DNA of 64,000 bases from the NCBI RefSeq assembly GCF_037040815.1, contig NZ_CP146232.1, positions 3,504,001-3,568,000 on the forward strand, in the 5' to 3' direction. Position numbers and translations under genes: made by a program. Shown here piece by piece: positions 43,134 through 53,984 of this stretch (position 1 is the stretch's first letter; each line of letters opens with the position of its first letter). This DNA comes from Pararoseomonas sp. SCSIO 73927 (GTDB lineage: Bacteria > Pseudomonadota > Alphaproteobacteria > Acetobacterales > Acetobacteraceae). The notes under the pieces were generated by a model that was not told where the DNA came from, did no database searches, and saw only the letters and a program-made list of their open reading frames with translations.

Positions 43134-44076
43134 CGCGCATCCCCTTCGGCCCGCGCTCCAGCCCGTCGTGCCGGGCCTGCTTCACCATCCAGGCGCAGAG
43201 CTCGGGGAAGGTGATGCCCCGATACGCCGCCTGCTCCGGCACCAGGGAGGTGGGCGTCATGCCCGGCTGGGTGTTCACCTCCAGCAGCACCAGCCCATCC
43301 GCGCCGGGGCGGCTGTCGTCCCAGCGGAAGTCGCTGCGGCTCACGCCCCGGCAGCCCAGCGCCGCGTGCGCGGCCACGGCCACCTGCATCGCGCGCGCGG
43401 CAACCTCGTCCGGCACGCGCGCCGGGATCGTGTGGGCGGAACCGCCATCGGCGTACTTCGCGTCGTAGTCGTAGAAGGTGCGGCTGGTGTCGATTTCCGT
43501 CACCGCCAGCGCGCGATCCTCCATCACGGCCACGGTCAGCTCGCGGCCAGGGATGTAGGGCTCGGCGATGATCTCGCCCCATTGCCAGGTGGCCGCGATC
43601 TCTGCCCGCCGGTTGTCGCCGCCGCGCAGGATGTGCACGCCGACGGAGGATCCCTCCCGCACCGGCTTCACTACGTATGGGAAGGGCAGGGGGTCCGCCT
43701 CCGCCAGGGCGGAAGCCTCCAGCAACCGGTGCGGCGCGACCGGCAACCCGGCCGCGGCGAAGGCACCCTTGGCCGCCGCCTTGTCCATCGCGATCGCCGA
43801 GGCGCGCAGCCCGGAATGGGTGTAGGGGATGCTCATCCAGTCCAGCACGCCCTGGATGGAGCCGTCCTCGCCGAAGCGGCCGTGCAGCGCGTTGAACACC
43901 ACCTCCGGCCTGGTGGCCGCGATGCCCGCCACCACAGCGCCGAGGTCCGGGCCGGGGTCGAGGGTCGAGACCTCGAACCCCGCCGTCCGCAGCGCCGCCG
44001 CGATCTCCCGCCCGGAGGAGAGGGAGACCTCCCGCTCGCTGGACAGGCCGCCCAGAAGGACCGTGACACGGGTCAT
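43123..44076 (-). CDS. ddl: D-alanine--D-alanine ligase
   Basis: 317 residues. Ddl joins two D-alanines for the muropeptide end. ATP-grasp features: VLLGGLSSEREVSLSSGREI (5-24), NALHGRFGEDGSIQGVLDWM, SIPYTHSGLRASAIAMDKAA, FPYVVKPVREGSSVGVHILR, and the late magnesium-binding EVNTQPGMT. ATG 44076 overlaps the murB stop (ATGA); an upstream in-frame start at 44109 is inside murB and rejected. Matches the DdlB type found in division clusters. Confidence 0.95.
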   Translation of the reverse strand: MTRVTVLLGGLSSEREVSLSSGREIAAALRTAGFEVSTLDPGPDLGAVVAGIAATRPEVVFNALHGRFGEDGSIQGVLDWMSIPYTHSGLRASAIAMDKAAAKGAFAAAGLPVAPHRLLEASALAEADPLPFPYVVKPVREGSSVGVHILRGGDNRRAEIAATWQWGEIIAEPYIPGRELTVAVMEDRALAVTEIDTSRTFYDYDAKYADGGSAHTIPARVPDEVAARAMQVAVAAHAALGCRGVSRSDFRWDDSRPGADGLVLLEVNTQPGMTPTSLVPEQAAYRGITFPELCAWMVKQARHDGLERGPKGMRDAA

Positions 44077-44978
44077 GCCGCGCGCTCCCCGATGCGCTTG
44101 ATCTCCCACTCCAGCGCGATGCCGGAATGCGCGAGGACGGCGGCGCGCACCGCCTCGCCCAGGTCCTCGAGATCGGCCGCCGTAGCGTCACCGGTGTTGA
44201 GGAGGAAGTTGCAGTGCTTCTCGCTCACCTGCGCGCCGCCCAGGACCTTGCCCCGGCAGCCTGCGGCGTCGACCAGTGCCCAGGCCTTGTGGCCCGGCGG
44301 GTTGGCGAAGGTGGAGCCGCCGGTGCGCGCCCGCACGGGCTGCGTCGCCTCCCGGCTCTCGCGGATCTCCGCCATCCGCGCCGCGATCGCGTCCTTGTCG
44401 CCCGGGGTGGCGCGGAAGCGCGCGCGCACCACGATCCCGCCCGGCGGCAGCTGGGACCGGCGGTAGGAGAGCCGCAGATCGGCCGCGCGCACGCGCAGCA
44501 GCCCGTCCACCGTGGCGATCTCCGCCCAGTCCAGCACCTCCGCCACCTCGGCGCCGTAGGCGCCGGCATTCATCGCCACCGCGCCGCCGATGCTGCCGGG
44601 GATGCCGGAGAGGAACTCCAGCCCGGAGAGCCCGGCGGCCGCCGCGTGCTCCGCCACGTTCGCGTCCAGCGCCGCGGCGCCCGCCACGATGCCGTCGGCC
44701 TCCATCTCCACTTCGCCGAAGCCGCGAGCGAGGCGCAGCACGATCCCGCGCACCCCGCCATCCCGCACGATGAGGTTGGAAGCCGCGCTCATCACCGTGA
44801 CCGGCGCCTCTGCCCGCCGCAGCAGGCGCAGCAGGTCGTCCAGGTCGGCCGGGCGCACCAGCCAGTCCGCAGGGCCGCCCACGCGGAACCACGTGCCCGG
44901 CCCCAGCGGCGCGTCCTTCTGAACGCGGCCGCGCAGGCCGGGAAGCGGGGCCTCCGTCATGTGGACGGAAGCGCTCAT
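44073..44978 (-). CDS. murB: UDP-N-acetylenolpyruvoylglucosamine reductase MurB
   Basis: 301 residues. MurB is the FAD-dependent reductase giving UDP-MurNAc. FAD-domain segments: [20 protein letters not shown] (25-44), [20 protein letters not shown], and [20 protein letters not shown] (about 120-139). The type I pattern SYRRSQL, and the proton-donor Ser in [14 protein letters not shown] with the late Glu in [13 protein letters not shown], complete the active site. ATG 44978 overlaps the murC stop (ATGA); an internal ATG at 44960 is an alternative. Confidence 0.95.
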   Translation of the reverse strand: MSASVHMTEAPLPGLRGRVQKDAPLGPGTWFRVGGPADWLVRPADLDDLLRLLRRAEAPVTVMSAASNLIVRDGGVRGIVLRLARGFGEVEMEADGIVAGAAALDANVAEHAAAAGLSGLEFLSGIPGSIGGAVAMNAGAYGAEVAEVLDWAEIATVDGLLRVRAADLRLSYRRSQLPPGGIVVRARFRATPGDKDAIAARMAEIRESREATQPVRARTGGSTFANPPGHKAWALVDAAGCRGKVLGGAQVSEKHCNFLLNTGDATAADLEDLGEAVRAAVLAHSGIALEWEIKRIGERAA

Positions 44979-46417
44979 GCCGCGCCCTTGATCCGGCGCG
45001 GGCCACTCTTCGCCTGCAGCTCCGTCAGCTGCGCCGGCAGCGCGTGCGCCCAGTTCGTGATGTTCCCTGCGCCGAGGCAGACCACGTAGTCCCCCGGCCG
45101 CGCGATGGCGTGCACCATCTCCGCGAGATGGTCGGGGGAGGGTAGGGGCACCACGGAGCGGTGGCCGTGCGCACGCAGCCCCTCGACCAGCCCGTCCTTG
45201 TCCCGCCCCTCGATCGGCTGCTCCCCGGCCGCGTAGACATCGGCCACGATCACCGTGCCCGCGTCGTTCATGCAGGTGCAGAACTCGTCGAACAGCGCGT
45301 CGAGCCGGGAGTAGCGGTGCGGCTGAACCACCGCGATCACGTCCTTTGCCCCGGCCTGCCGCGCGGCCTTCAGCACCGCCGCGATCTCCACGGGGTGGTG
45401 GCCGTAATCGTCGATCACCGTGATGTTGCCGACCTGCCCGGCCAGGGTGAAGCGGCGCTTCACGCCCTTGAACCCGGCCAGCGCCATGCGGATCGTCTCC
45501 TCCGGCACCTCCATCTCCACACCGATGGCGATGGCCGCCAGCGCGTTCAGCACGTTGTGCTGGCCGAGCATCGGCAGGCGGAAGGGCTTCAGGTGCCGCG
45601 TGCGGCGGGAAAGCCGGTCCTGCACCACCACGTCGAAGGTGGCGCCCATGCGGTCCGTGATCACCCGCTCCGCCCGCACATCCGCCTGGGGGGAGAAGCC
45701 GTAGGTGATCAGGCGGCGGTCCGACAGGCGCGGGATCATCGCCTGCACCTCCGGATGGTCGGCGCAGAGCACGGCGAAGCCGTAGAAGGGGATGTTGCCG
45801 ACGAAGTTGGCGTAGCCCTCCTTCATCGCATCCGCCGTCCCCCAGTGGTCCAGGTGCTCGGGGTCCATGTTCGTCACCACGGCGACCACGGCCGGGAGCT
45901 TCAGGAAGGACCCGTCGCTCTCGTCGGCCTCCACCACCATCCACTCGCCGGCGCCCAGCCGCGTGTTGGTGCCGTAGGCATTGATGATGCCGCCGTTGAT
46001 CACGGTGGGGTCGATCTTCGCCGCCTCCAGCACGCAGGCGACGAGGGAGGTGGTGGTCGTCTTCCCGTGCGTGCCGCCGACGGCGATGGACCACTTCAGC
46101 CGCATCAGCTCCGCCAGCATCTCCGCGCGGCGCACCACGGGCAGGAAGCGCTTCCGGGCCTCCTGCACCTCGGGGTTGTCGCGCTTCACGGCGGAGGAGA
46201 TGACGACGACCTGCGCCTGGCCCAGGTTCGCCGCGTCATGCCCGATCGCCACCGTGATGCCGGCCTCGCGCAGGCGGGTGACGTTGTAGCCCTCCGCGAT
46301 GTCGCTGCCCTGGACCTGGTAGCCGAGGTTGTGCAGCACCTCGGCGATACCCGACATGCCGATGCCGCCGATCCCGACGAAGTGAATGGGGCCGATGTTC
46401 AGCGGCAGCGCGCGCAT
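44975..46417 (-). CDS. murC: UDP-N-acetylmuramate--L-alanine ligase MurC
   Basis: 480 residues. MurC adds L-Ala to UDP-MurNAc. The N-terminal sugar-nucleotide domain ([20 protein letters not shown], 9-28) is followed by the Mur ATPase motif [20 protein letters not shown] (about 110-129), the metal/carbamate region [38 protein letters not shown] and [22 protein letters not shown] 46417 lies 3 bases downstream of the murG stop. Confidence 0.96.
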   Translation of the reverse strand: MRALPLNIGPIHFVGIGGIGMSGIAEVLHNLGYQVQGSDIAEGYNVTRLREAGITVAIGHDAANLGQAQVVVISSAVKRDNPEVQEARKRFLPVVRRAEMLAELMRLKWSIAVGGTHGKTTTTSLVACVLEAAKIDPTVINGGIINAYGTNTRLGAGEWMVVEADESDGSFLKLPAVVAVVTNMDPEHLDHWGTADAMKEGYANFVGNIPFYGFAVLCADHPEVQAMIPRLSDRRLITYGFSPQADVRAERVITDRMGATFDVVVQDRLSRRTRHLKPFRLPMLGQHNVLNALAAIAIGVEMEVPEETIRMALAGFKGVKRRFTLAGQVGNITVIDDYGHHPVEIAAVLKAARQAGAKDVIAVVQPHRYSRLDALFDEFCTCMNDAGTVIVADVYAAGEQPIEGRDKDGLVEGLRAHGHRSVVPLPSPDHLAEMVHAIARPGDYVVCLGAGNITNWAHALPAQLTELQAKSGPRRIKGAA

Positions 46418-46420
46418 GGG

Positions 46421-47551
46421 CTAGGGCACTTTCCCGATGGGCGTCGCCGCCACGAGTGAGAGGACCCGGTCGGCCAGCCTCTCGGCCGCGTCCGGTCTTC
46501 CGAGAAGTGCCGCAGCACGGGCCATTCCGTCCAGGGTTTCCGGCGCCTGCAGAAATTTTTTCAGCGCGGCGGCAAGGGATTGGGGCGTGAAGCTCGCCTG
46601 CGGGATCAATTCGGCCGCCCCGCGCTCCGAAAGGGAACGGGCGTTCCCGGTCTGGTGGTCGTCGATGGCGTGGGGAAGGGGCACGAGAAGGCTCGGCCGC
46701 CCGGCGCAGGCGATCTCCGCCACCGTCGAGGCGCCTGCGCGCGCGATCACCAGATGGGCGGCGGAGAGCCGCGCCGCGACGTCGCCGAAGAAGGGCGCCA
46801 GCTCCGCCTTCACTCCGGTCGCGGCATAGGCAGTGCGGGTGCGGTCCATGTCCTCCTGGCGGCACTGCTGCACCACTCGCAGCCGGCGGCGATCCGCCTC
46901 CGGCAGGGCGGCGATGGCGGCCGGTACCACGTCGGAGAAGACCCGCGCGCCGAGCGAACCGCCGAGCACGAGGATCCGCACCTCGTCGAGCGGCGGCGCG
47001 TAGCCCCCGCCGTGCAGCGCCGCGATCGCCGGGCGCACAGGGTTGCCCAGCACCTCCGCCCGCACCCCCGCCGGCACGCGGGCCGTGCCCTCGAAGGGGA
47101 GTGCCAGCAGGTCCGCCCCGCGGGACAGCGCGCGGTTGGCGCGGCCGAGCACCGCGTTCTGCTCGTGCAGCACCGTCATCGGCCGGCGGGAGGCCGGGAC
47201 CAGACGCGCCGCCAGCAGCGGCGGCACGGAGGGGTATCCGCCGAAGCCGACCACCGCCGCCGGGTTGAGGTCCAGCAGCAGCCGCCGCGCCTCCACCGTG
47301 CCGCGCATCAGCGCCAGCGCGCCCTTCGCCGCGCCTAGCACCCCGTGCCCTGCCAGGCCGGAGCCCTGCAGCACGAAGCGCTCCGAATTGGCGAAGGTCG
47401 GGCTGTTGAGGGAGGAGGAGCGCGCGTCGGTCATCAGCGCCACCCGCTCCCCGCGCCCGATCAGGGCCGCCGCAAGCGCCTCGGCCGGGAAGAAGTGCCC
47501 GCCCGTGCCGCCGGCCGCGACGACGATGGGGCGGGCGACAGGACCCCTCAC
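46421..47551 (-). CDS. murG: MurG N-acetylglucosaminyltransferase
   Basis: 376 residues. MurG adds GlcNAc to lipid I at the inner face of the membrane, giving lipid II. Glycine-rich loops: VVAAGGTGGHFFPAEALAAA (10-29) and the G loop ALMRGTVEARRLLLDLNPAA with VGFGGYPSVPPLLAA; the C-terminal UDP-GlcNAc site has ILVLGGSLGARVFSDVVPAA and RAGASTVAEIACAGRPSLLV. The GTG start at 47551 overlaps the ftsW stop (GTGA). It sits between ftsW and murC as is standard. Confidence 0.95.
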   Translation of the reverse strand: MRGPVARPIVVAAGGTGGHFFPAEALAAALIGRGERVALMTDARSSSLNSPTFANSERFVLQGSGLAGHGVLGAAKGALALMRGTVEARRLLLDLNPAAVVGFGGYPSVPPLLAARLVPASRRPMTVLHEQNAVLGRANRALSRGADLLALPFEGTARVPAGVRAEVLGNPVRPAIAALHGGGYAPPLDEVRILVLGGSLGARVFSDVVPAAIAALPEADRRRLRVVQQCRQEDMDRTRTAYAATGVKAELAPFFGDVAARLSAAHLVIARAGASTVAEIACAGRPSLLVPLPHAIDDHQTGNARSLSERGAAELIPQASFTPQSLAAALKKFLQAPETLDGMARAAALLGRPDAAERLADRVLSLVAATPIGKVP

Positions 47552-48690
47552 GAGTTCGCCCCCTCCTCGGCCCGGCTCATCCGCTTGCGGGTGAGGGCCA
47601 GCAGGAACCCCATGCCGAGCGCGATGGCGATGACGGAGGAGCCGCCGTAGGAGACGAAGGGCAGCGTCATCCCCTTGGTGGGGATGAGGTGCAGGGAGGA
47701 GGCCATATTTATGAAGGCCTGGAGCCCGAACTGGGTCAGCAGCCCGGCAGCGGCAAGGATGACGAAGAGGTCCGTCTCCGCCAGCAGCCGCATCATCCCC
47801 CGCACCACGACGAACGCGAAGAGGCCGAGGATGAGAAGGCAGATCATCAGCCCGAACTCCTCCCCCACCACGGCGAAGACGAAGTCGGCGTGCGCGTCCG
47901 GCAGCACGTTCTTCATCCGGCCCTCGCCCGGGCCCACGCCCATCATCCCGCCGGCGCCGAAGGCCTCCAGCGCCACGTCCACCTGGTAGCTGTTCCCGCC
48001 CTCCCCGAAGAGGAACTGGTTCACGCGCTTGTGGACGTGGTCAAACAGGAAGTAGGCGCCGACCACGCCGGAGGCCCCCAGCAGCCCCAGCCCGCCGACG
48101 AGGGCGAGGTTGATCCCGGCCACGAAGACCTGCGCGAAGAACACCGCGGTGACGACGAGCAGCATGCCGATATCCGGCTGGCGCTGCAGCACCAGCGCCA
48201 CGAAGAGGTAGGCGGCCAGCGCCACGGCCCACATCGCCGCCCCGCGCCGCCCCGCCAGCTTCGCCTCGGAGATCAGCCAGGCGGCGAAGACGGCGAAGCA
48301 GGGCTTCAGGAACTCGGACGGCTGCAGCGAGCCGAGCAGCGGCAGGTTCAGCCAGCGCCGCGCGCCCTTCACCTCCGCGCCGATGAACAGCGTCGCGATC
48401 GTCAGCAGCAGCGCGCCGAAGAAGCCGAGCATCGCCAGCCGCCTGACCCCCTTCGGCGAGAGCAGGGAGACGCCCGCCATCACCGCGGAGGCGCCGGCCA
48501 GGAAGAACACCTGCTTGGCGAAGAACATGTTGCGGGAGGCCGCGCCGATGCGCTCAGCCACCGCTGGCGCCGCCGCCAGCACCATGACGTAGCCGAAGCC
48601 CACGAGGGTGAGGAGGGCCGCCAGCGTCCAGCGGTCCACGCTCCACCACCAGCGGCCGAGGGTGGAGGTATCGGCGCGGGAGAGTGCCAT
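47548..48690 (-). CDS. ftsW: Cell division protein FtsW (SEDS glycosyltransferase)
   Basis: 380 residues, ten-helix SEDS family. FtsW polymerises lipid II at the septum together with FtsI. Typical segments: SLLSPKGVRRLAMLGFFGAL, ARRWLNLPLLGSLQPSEFLK, LQRQPDIGMLLVVTAVFFAQ, VDVALEAFGAGGMMGVGPGE, HADFVFAVVGEEFGLMICLL and GMTLPFVSYGGSSVIAIALG (about 345-364). ATG 48690 overlaps the murD stop (TGATG); the end overlaps murG. Confidence 0.95.
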   Translation of the reverse strand: MALSRADTSTLGRWWWSVDRWTLAALLTLVGFGYVMVLAAAPAVAERIGAASRNMFFAKQVFFLAGASAVMAGVSLLSPKGVRRLAMLGFFGALLLTIATLFIGAEVKGARRWLNLPLLGSLQPSEFLKPCFAVFAAWLISEAKLAGRRGAAMWAVALAAYLFVALVLQRQPDIGMLLVVTAVFFAQVFVAGINLALVGGLGLLGASGVVGAYFLFDHVHKRVNQFLFGEGGNSYQVDVALEAFGAGGMMGVGPGEGRMKNVLPDAHADFVFAVVGEEFGLMICLLILGLFAFVVVRGMMRLLAETDLFVILAAAGLLTQFGLQAFINMASSLHLIPTKGMTLPFVSYGGSSVIAIALGMGFLLALTRKRMSRAEEGANS

Positions 48691-50048
48691 CAGGCGGCCT
48701 CCGCTTCACGGTGGGCAAGGTTGCGGACAAGGTCGCGGAAGGCATCGCCCCGCGCCTCGAAGGAACGGAACTGGTCGAAGGAGGCGCAGGCCGGGGAGAG
48801 CAGCACCGCGCCGCTGCCCGTCCGCCGCGCCGCCTCCAGACCCTGGAGGACCGCGGCGTCCAGCGTGCCGGCGATCCGGTGCGGCACGCCGTGCTCGGCC
48901 AGGGTGGTCGCGAACTCCTCCGCCGCCTGCCCGATCAGCAGCGCCTCCGCCACGCGGGGGAAGAGGGGCGCCAGCGGCACGATCCCGCCCGCCTTCGGCA
49001 CGCCGCCGGCGATCCAGACCACGCGCTCATGGCAGGCCAGGGCATAGGCGGTGCTGTCCGCGTTCGTCGCCTTGCTGTCGTTGAGGAAGACGATCCCGTC
49101 CACCTCGCCCACCCGCTCCTGCCGGTGCGGCAGGCCGGGATAGGTGAGCAACGCCTGCGCCACGGTCTCCCGCGCGATGCCGAGCCCGAAGGCCAGCGCC
49201 GCCGCGGCGGCCGCGTTCTGCGCGTTGTGCGGCCCGGGCAGGGCCAGCGCGCCCGAGAGATCAGCGATTACGCCGGCATCGTCCCGCAGCAGCGCGCCCT
49301 CGCCCCAGATCCCGCCGGGCTGCGGCGCGTGACCGGAGACCGGCACCACCCGCCCGCCATGCGCCGCGGCCACCGCGCGCGTCTCCGCATCGTCCATCCC
49401 GAAGACCGCGATCTCGTTGCCGAGCATCACCCGCGCCTTCGCGGCGGCGTAGCCGGCCATGTCGCCGTGTCGGTCCAGGTGGTCCGGGGAGAGATTCAGC
49501 AAGGCCCCGAGCTCGAAGCGCGCCCGGTCCAGCCGCTCCGCCGAGTAGGAGGACATCTCCAGGATGTACACGCCGTCATCCGGTAGCACCGGCATGTCCA
49601 GCGCCGGCGGGCCGAGATTGCCGCCCGTTGCCACCGTCATCCCCGCCGCGCGCGCGACGTGGTCCAGAAGCGCCGTGGTGGTGGACTTGCCGTTCGTGCC
49701 GGTGATTCCGACGAAGCGCGCCCTGCTGCTGGCGGCACGCACGGCCCGGTAGAGGAACTCCACGTCGCACAGCACCGGCGCGCCGATCTCCGCCGCCCGC
49801 CGCGCGAGCGGGTGCGCCTTCGGCCCCCGGTGCGGGATCCCCGGGGAGATCATAAGCAGGTCGAAACCCTCCGGCTGCCCGGTGGCGATCCCCGCCGCCT
49901 CCGCCGCGGCCCGCGCCGCCTCGCCGTCGTCCCAGGCCGTGACGTCCGCGCCCCATTCGCGCAGGCGGCGCGCGGCCGGAAGCCCGGCCCGCCCCAGCCC
50001 GAGAACCGCGACGCGCTGTCCTGCGAAAGGAGGGGCGACGGGCTCCAT
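48690..50048 (-). CDS. murD: UDP-N-acetylmuramoylalanine--D-glutamate ligase MurD
   Basis: 452 residues. MurD adds D-Glu to UDP-MurNAc-L-Ala. Segments: VAVLGLGRAGLPAARRLREW (13-32), ATPase motif GITGTNGKSTTTALLDHVAR (about 115-134), LEMSSYSAERL, LNLSPDHLDRHGDMAGYAAA, LPGPHNAQNAAAAAALA, FLNDSKATNADSTAYAL and LLSPACASFDQFRSFEARGD, the standard MurD ending. ATG 50048 overlaps the mraY stop (TGATG). Confidence 0.95.
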   Translation of the reverse strand: MEPVAPPFAGQRVAVLGLGRAGLPAARRLREWGADVTAWDDGEAARAAAEAAGIATGQPEGFDLLMISPGIPHRGPKAHPLARRAAEIGAPVLCDVEFLYRAVRAASSRARFVGITGTNGKSTTTALLDHVARAAGMTVATGGNLGPPALDMPVLPDDGVYILEMSSYSAERLDRARFELGALLNLSPDHLDRHGDMAGYAAAKARVMLGNEIAVFGMDDAETRAVAAAHGGRVVPVSGHAPQPGGIWGEGALLRDDAGVIADLSGALALPGPHNAQNAAAAAALAFGLGIARETVAQALLTYPGLPHRQERVGEVDGIVFLNDSKATNADSTAYALACHERVVWIAGGVPKAGGIVPLAPLFPRVAEALLIGQAAEEFATTLAEHGVPHRIAGTLDAAVLQGLEAARRTGSGAVLLSPACASFDQFRSFEARGDAFRDLVRNLAHREAEAA

Positions 50049-51133
50049 CACCGGATCTTCAGCGTGGAAAGGCCGATGAGGGCCAGGATCATGGAGATGA
50101 TCCAGAACCGGATCACGATGGTCGGCTCCGACCATCCCTTCTTCTCGTAGTGGTGGTGCAGCGGCGCCATCAGGAACACGCGGCGCCCCGTGCGCTTGAA
50201 CCAGAAGACCTGGATGACCACCGAGAGGGTCTCCACCACGAAGACGCCGCCGACGATGGCCAGCACCACCTCGTGCTTCGTCGCCACCGCCACGGCGCCG
50301 AGCGCGCCGCCCAGCGCCAGGCTGCCCGTATCGCCCATGAACACCGCCGCCGGCGGCGCGTTGAACCACAGGAAGCCCAGCCCCGCCCCGATGAGCGCGG
50401 AGAGGAACACGGCCAGCTCTCCGGTGCCGGGCACGAAGACCACCTGCAGGTAGTCCGCGAAGACGCGGTTGCCGACAAGGTAGGCGATGATGGCGAAGAC
50501 GCCGGCCGCGATCATGACGGGCACGATCGCCAGCCCGTCCAGCCCGTCCGTCAGGTTCACGGCGTTGGAGGCGCCGACCATCACCAGCATCCCCACCAGT
50601 GGGAAGAAGATGCCGAAGGGGATGATGATGTCCTTGAACACCGGCACCGTCAGCCCGTCGTTCAGCCCGGGCGGCAGCAGGTAGAGGATGGCGATGGCGA
50701 TCACCAGCGCCAGCCCGAACTGCACCACCAGCTTGCCGCGGGCGGAGACGCCCTTGGTGTTCCGCTTCGTCACCTTCAGCCAGTCATCCGCGAAGCCCAG
50801 CAGCCCGAAGCCGAGGGTGACGGCCAGCACCGCCCAGACCAATCCGTTCCGCAGATCCGCCCAGAGCAGGGTGGAGATGGAGAGCGCCAGCAGGATCAGC
50901 ACGCCGCCCATGGTGGGCGTGCCCTTCTTCTCGATCAGGTGCCGCTCCGGCCCGTCCGCCCGGATCGGCTGGCCTCCGCGCTGGAAGCCGCGCAGCCAGC
51001 GGATCACCATCGGGCCGAAGACCATGGAGAGCACCAGCGCCGTCAGGCAGGCCGCGCCCGCGCGGAAGGTGACGTAGCGCAGCAGGTTGAAAATGATGAG
51101 GTCGCCGGGGCCGGCGAGCAGGGCGGGGATCAT
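50048..51133 (-). CDS. mraY: Phospho-MurNAc-pentapeptide transferase MraY
   Basis: 361 residues with ten predicted spans. MraY moves phospho-MurNAc-pentapeptide onto undecaprenyl phosphate, forming lipid I. Diagnostic segments: [20 protein letters not shown] (about 69-88), [20 protein letters not shown] (with the Asp-Asp pair), [20 protein letters not shown] (metal-binding Asp), [20 protein letters not shown] and the late [23 protein letters not shown] 51133 overlaps the murF stop (ATGA). Confidence 0.97.
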   Translation of the reverse strand: MIPALLAGPGDLIIFNLLRYVTFRAGAACLTALVLSMVFGPMVIRWLRGFQRGGQPIRADGPERHLIEKKGTPTMGGVLILLALSISTLLWADLRNGLVWAVLAVTLGFGLLGFADDWLKVTKRNTKGVSARGKLVVQFGLALVIAIAILYLLPPGLNDGLTVPVFKDIIIPFGIFFPLVGMLVMVGASNAVNLTDGLDGLAIVPVMIAAGVFAIIAYLVGNRVFADYLQVVFVPGTGELAVFLSALIGAGLGFLWFNAPPAAVFMGDTGSLALGGALGAVAVATKHEVVLAIVGGVFVVETLSVVIQVFWFKRTGRRVFLMAPLHHHYEKKGWSEPTIVIRFWIISMILALIGLSTLKIR

Positions 51134-52509
51134 GCCGCCGCTCCCTGCGCGCCAACGGCCTTGATCGCGCGCACCACCACCGCCATGCGGCTGCCGAGCG
51201 AGCCCTTCACCAGCACGGAATCCCGCGCCCGCAGCGCATCCGCCACGATCGGCGCCAGCGCCGCGCTGTCCGCCGCGTGCGCGCCGCGCTTGTCCGCCGG
51301 CAGCGCATCGTGCAGCGCCGCCATCTGCGGGCCGCAGGTGAACACGATATCCGCGCTTGCCGCCGCATCCGCGGCCAGGCCGGCGTGCATCGCCGCGCCC
51401 TCGTTACCAAGTTCCAGCATATCACCCATCACGGCCACGCGCCGCGTTCCTTCCTGTGCCGCCAGCACGGCAAGGGCCGCACGCATGGAGGTCGTATTGG
51501 CATTGTAGGATTCGTCGAGCAGCAGCACCGAGCCGCCCGCCACGGGGATCGTGACGCGCGCTCCCCGCCCGGCCAGCGGCGCGAAGCCCGCCAGCCCTTC
51601 CGCGAAGCGCCGGACATCGGCCCCAAGCGCCCGCGCGGCGGCCAGGCAGGCCACCGCGTTCATCGCCATGTGCCGGCCGGGAACGGGCAGGGACACGTCG
51701 TAGCTCTCACCGCCGAGCGAGACGCGGAAGGACTGACTCTCGGCCCCGCCCTCCCACTCCAGCAAACTTGCCGCGCCGCCCTCGCCGAAGGGCACGGCGC
51801 GCACGCCCGCCTCCTCCGCGCGCCGGCGCAGCAGATCGGCGCAGGGCCCCTCCGCCGGAATCACCGCCACCCCGCCGGGCTCCAGGCCCAGGACAATGTC
51901 GGCCTTCTCCTCCGCGATCGCCTCCATGGAGCCCAGCCGCCCGAGATGGGCCGGCGCGATGGTGGTGATGACCGCCACATGCGGCCGCGCGAGGCGGGAG
52001 AGGGGCGCGATCTCGCCCCGGTTGTTCATCCCCAGCTCGATCACACCGAACCCGGCACCGAGCGGCATCCGCGCCAGGGTCAGCGGCACGCCCCAGTGAT
52101 TGTTGTAGCTCGCCACCGCCGCGTGCACGGACCCGCAGGCGGAGAGTCCGGCCGCCAGCATCTCCTTCGTGGTCGTCTTGCCCACGCTGCCCGTCACGGC
52201 GACGAAGCGCGCGGCGGACCGTGCCCGCCCTGCGGCACCCAGCGCCGTCAGCCCTGCCAGCGTGTCCCCCACGCGCAGCAGCGGCCCCACGCCGGGCACG
52301 TCACGGTCCACCATCGCGCAGGCCGCGCCGCGCGCCAGCGCGTCCGGCACGAAATCATGGCCGTCGCGCGCGTCCCGCAGCGCGACGAAAAGATCGCCCG
52401 GACTGGCGCTCCGGCTGTCGATGGACACGCCGGTCACCGCCACGCCCTCCGGCACGTCGCCGCCCGTCGCCGCGCGCAGCGCGGCCGTGTCCCACAGCGC
52501 CGCGCTCAC
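51130..52509 (-). CDS. murF: UDP-MurNAc-tripeptide--D-Ala-D-Ala ligase MurF
   Basis: 459 residues. MurF adds D-Ala-D-Ala, completing the pentapeptide. Segments: [20 protein letters not shown] (23-42), ATPase loop [20 protein letters not shown] (about 102-121), [40 protein letters not shown] and [23 protein letters not shown] 52509 overlaps the murE stop (GTGA). Confidence 0.95.
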   Translation of the reverse strand: MSAALWDTAALRAATGGDVPEGVAVTGVSIDSRSASPGDLFVALRDARDGHDFVPDALARGAACAMVDRDVPGVGPLLRVGDTLAGLTALGAAGRARSAARFVAVTGSVGKTTTKEMLAAGLSACGSVHAAVASYNNHWGVPLTLARMPLGAGFGVIELGMNNRGEIAPLSRLARPHVAVITTIAPAHLGRLGSMEAIAEEKADIVLGLEPGGVAVIPAEGPCADLLRRRAEEAGVRAVPFGEGGAASLLEWEGGAESQSFRVSLGGESYDVSLPVPGRHMAMNAVACLAAARALGADVRRFAEGLAGFAPLAGRGARVTIPVAGGSVLLLDESYNANTTSMRAALAVLAAQEGTRRVAVMGDMLELGNEGAAMHAGLAADAAASADIVFTCGPQMAALHDALPADKRGAHAADSAALAPIVADALRARDSVLVKGSLGSRMAVVVRAIKAVGAQGAAA

Positions 52510-53984
52510 GCCGCACTTCCCGCCAGCGCCCGCACCACGGAAACGTCGTCGAAGGGATGCGTCACCCCGCCGACCGTCTGCCCGCTCTCATGCCCCTTGC
52601 CGGCCACCGCCAGCACGTCCCCGGGCCCGAGCGCCGCCATCGCCTCCGCGATCGCCGCCTCCCGCCCGCCGATGTCGATGCCGCCCCCTGCACTCACGCT
52701 GTTGCAGCCCGCCAGCACCGCTGCCCGGATCGCGGCCGGGTCCTCGCTGCGGGGATTGTCGTCCGTCACCACCACCCGGTCGGCCAGCCGCGCCGCCGCC
52801 GCACCCATCAGCGGCCGCTTGCCGGGATCCCGGTCCCCGCCGGCGCCGAACACCACGTGCAAGCGCGCGGCATGCGGCCGCAGCGCGGTCAGCAGCCGCT
52901 CCAGCGCGTCCGGCGTGTGGGCGTAGTCCACGTAGACCGCCGCCCCGTTCGGCAGCCGGGCCGCCAGCTCCATCCGCCCGCGCACGCCGGAAAGGCGGGG
53001 CAGGGCGCGCAGCACGCGGTCCGCCGGAAGCCCCGTCGCCACGGCCAGCGCCGCCGCCAGCATCACGTTGTCCGCCTGGTAGCGCCCGACCAGCGGCAGG
53101 TGCAGCACCTGCCGCATGCCGAAGAGGCTGACCTCCATCTCCTGCCCGTCCGCCAGCGGCGCGTGGCGCAGCAGGCGCAGGTCGGCCCCCGCCTCGCCCA
53201 CCGTCATCAGCCGCAGCCGGCGCCGGGCCGCGATGGAGCGGATGGCGGCCAGCGTCGCCCCGTCCATGTCCGCGTTCGCCACCGCCGGGCGCCCCGCCTC
53301 CAGCAGCGTGTCGAGCAGTCGCAGCTTCGCCGCGCGGTACTCCTCGATCGTGCCGTGGTAGTCCAGGTGGTCGCGCGTCAGGTTGGAGAAGCCGGCACCC
53401 GCCAGCATCACCCCGTCCAGCCGCCGCTGTTCCAGCCCGTGGGAGGAGGCCTCCATCGCCGCGTGCGTCACCCCGGCGCGCGCCACCGCGGCCAGCGTCG
53501 CGTGCAGCGAGACGGGGTCGGGCGTCGTCAGCGAAGGTCCGGGCGGGAAGCCGTCCGCCACCAGGCCCAGTGTCCCCATGGACGCCGCGCGCTCCCCGCC
53601 ATCGGCCCAGATCTGGCGCAGGAAGTCGGCCGTGCTCGTCTTGCCGTTCGTCCCCGTCACGGCCACCACCGTGCGGGGCTGCGCGCCGTGGAAGCGCGCG
53701 GCCATCAGCGCCAGCGCGCGCCGCGCGTCGGCGGCCGTCACCAGCGGGCGCGGCGGCACCCCGGGCGGCCACTCCGTCCCCTCCGGCGCCAGCACCGCCG
53801 CGGCGCCGCGGCGCACCGCCTCCTCGATATGCGCGCGGCCATCCGTGCGCGCGCCCGGCAGCGCGGCGAAGAGGGCGCCCGGCACCACCTGCCGGCTGTC
53901 CGCCGTCAGCGCCGTCACCTCGGGCCGGCCCTCGAAGCGGATCGCGACGGAGTCCAGCCGGGCCATCAGGTCATCGAGCCTCAT
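52506..53984 (-). CDS. murE: UDP-MurNAc-L-Ala-D-Glu--meso-diaminopimelate ligase MurE
   Basis: 492 residues. MurE adds the third amino acid. Segments: ALTADSRQVVPGALFAALPG (25-44), VAVTGTNGKTSTADFLRQIW (about 111-130), MEASSHGLEQRRLDGVMLAG, NLTRDHLDYHGTIEEYRAAK, YVDYAHTPDALERLLTAL, and the DNPR motif in VVTDDNPRSEDPAAI (near 410), which marks meso-diaminopimelate specificity over lysine. ATG 53984 overlaps the end of ftsI by 14 bases. Confidence 0.95.
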   Translation of the reverse strand: MRLDDLMARLDSVAIRFEGRPEVTALTADSRQVVPGALFAALPGARTDGRAHIEEAVRRGAAAVLAPEGTEWPPGVPPRPLVTAADARRALALMAARFHGAQPRTVVAVTGTNGKTSTADFLRQIWADGGERAASMGTLGLVADGFPPGPSLTTPDPVSLHATLAAVARAGVTHAAMEASSHGLEQRRLDGVMLAGAGFSNLTRDHLDYHGTIEEYRAAKLRLLDTLLEAGRPAVANADMDGATLAAIRSIAARRRLRLMTVGEAGADLRLLRHAPLADGQEMEVSLFGMRQVLHLPLVGRYQADNVMLAAALAVATGLPADRVLRALPRLSGVRGRMELAARLPNGAAVYVDYAHTPDALERLLTALRPHAARLHVVFGAGGDRDPGKRPLMGAAAARLADRVVVTDDNPRSEDPAAIRAAVLAGCNSVSAGGGIDIGGREAAIAEAMAALGPGDVLAVAGKGHESGQTVGGVTHPFDDVSVVRALAGSAA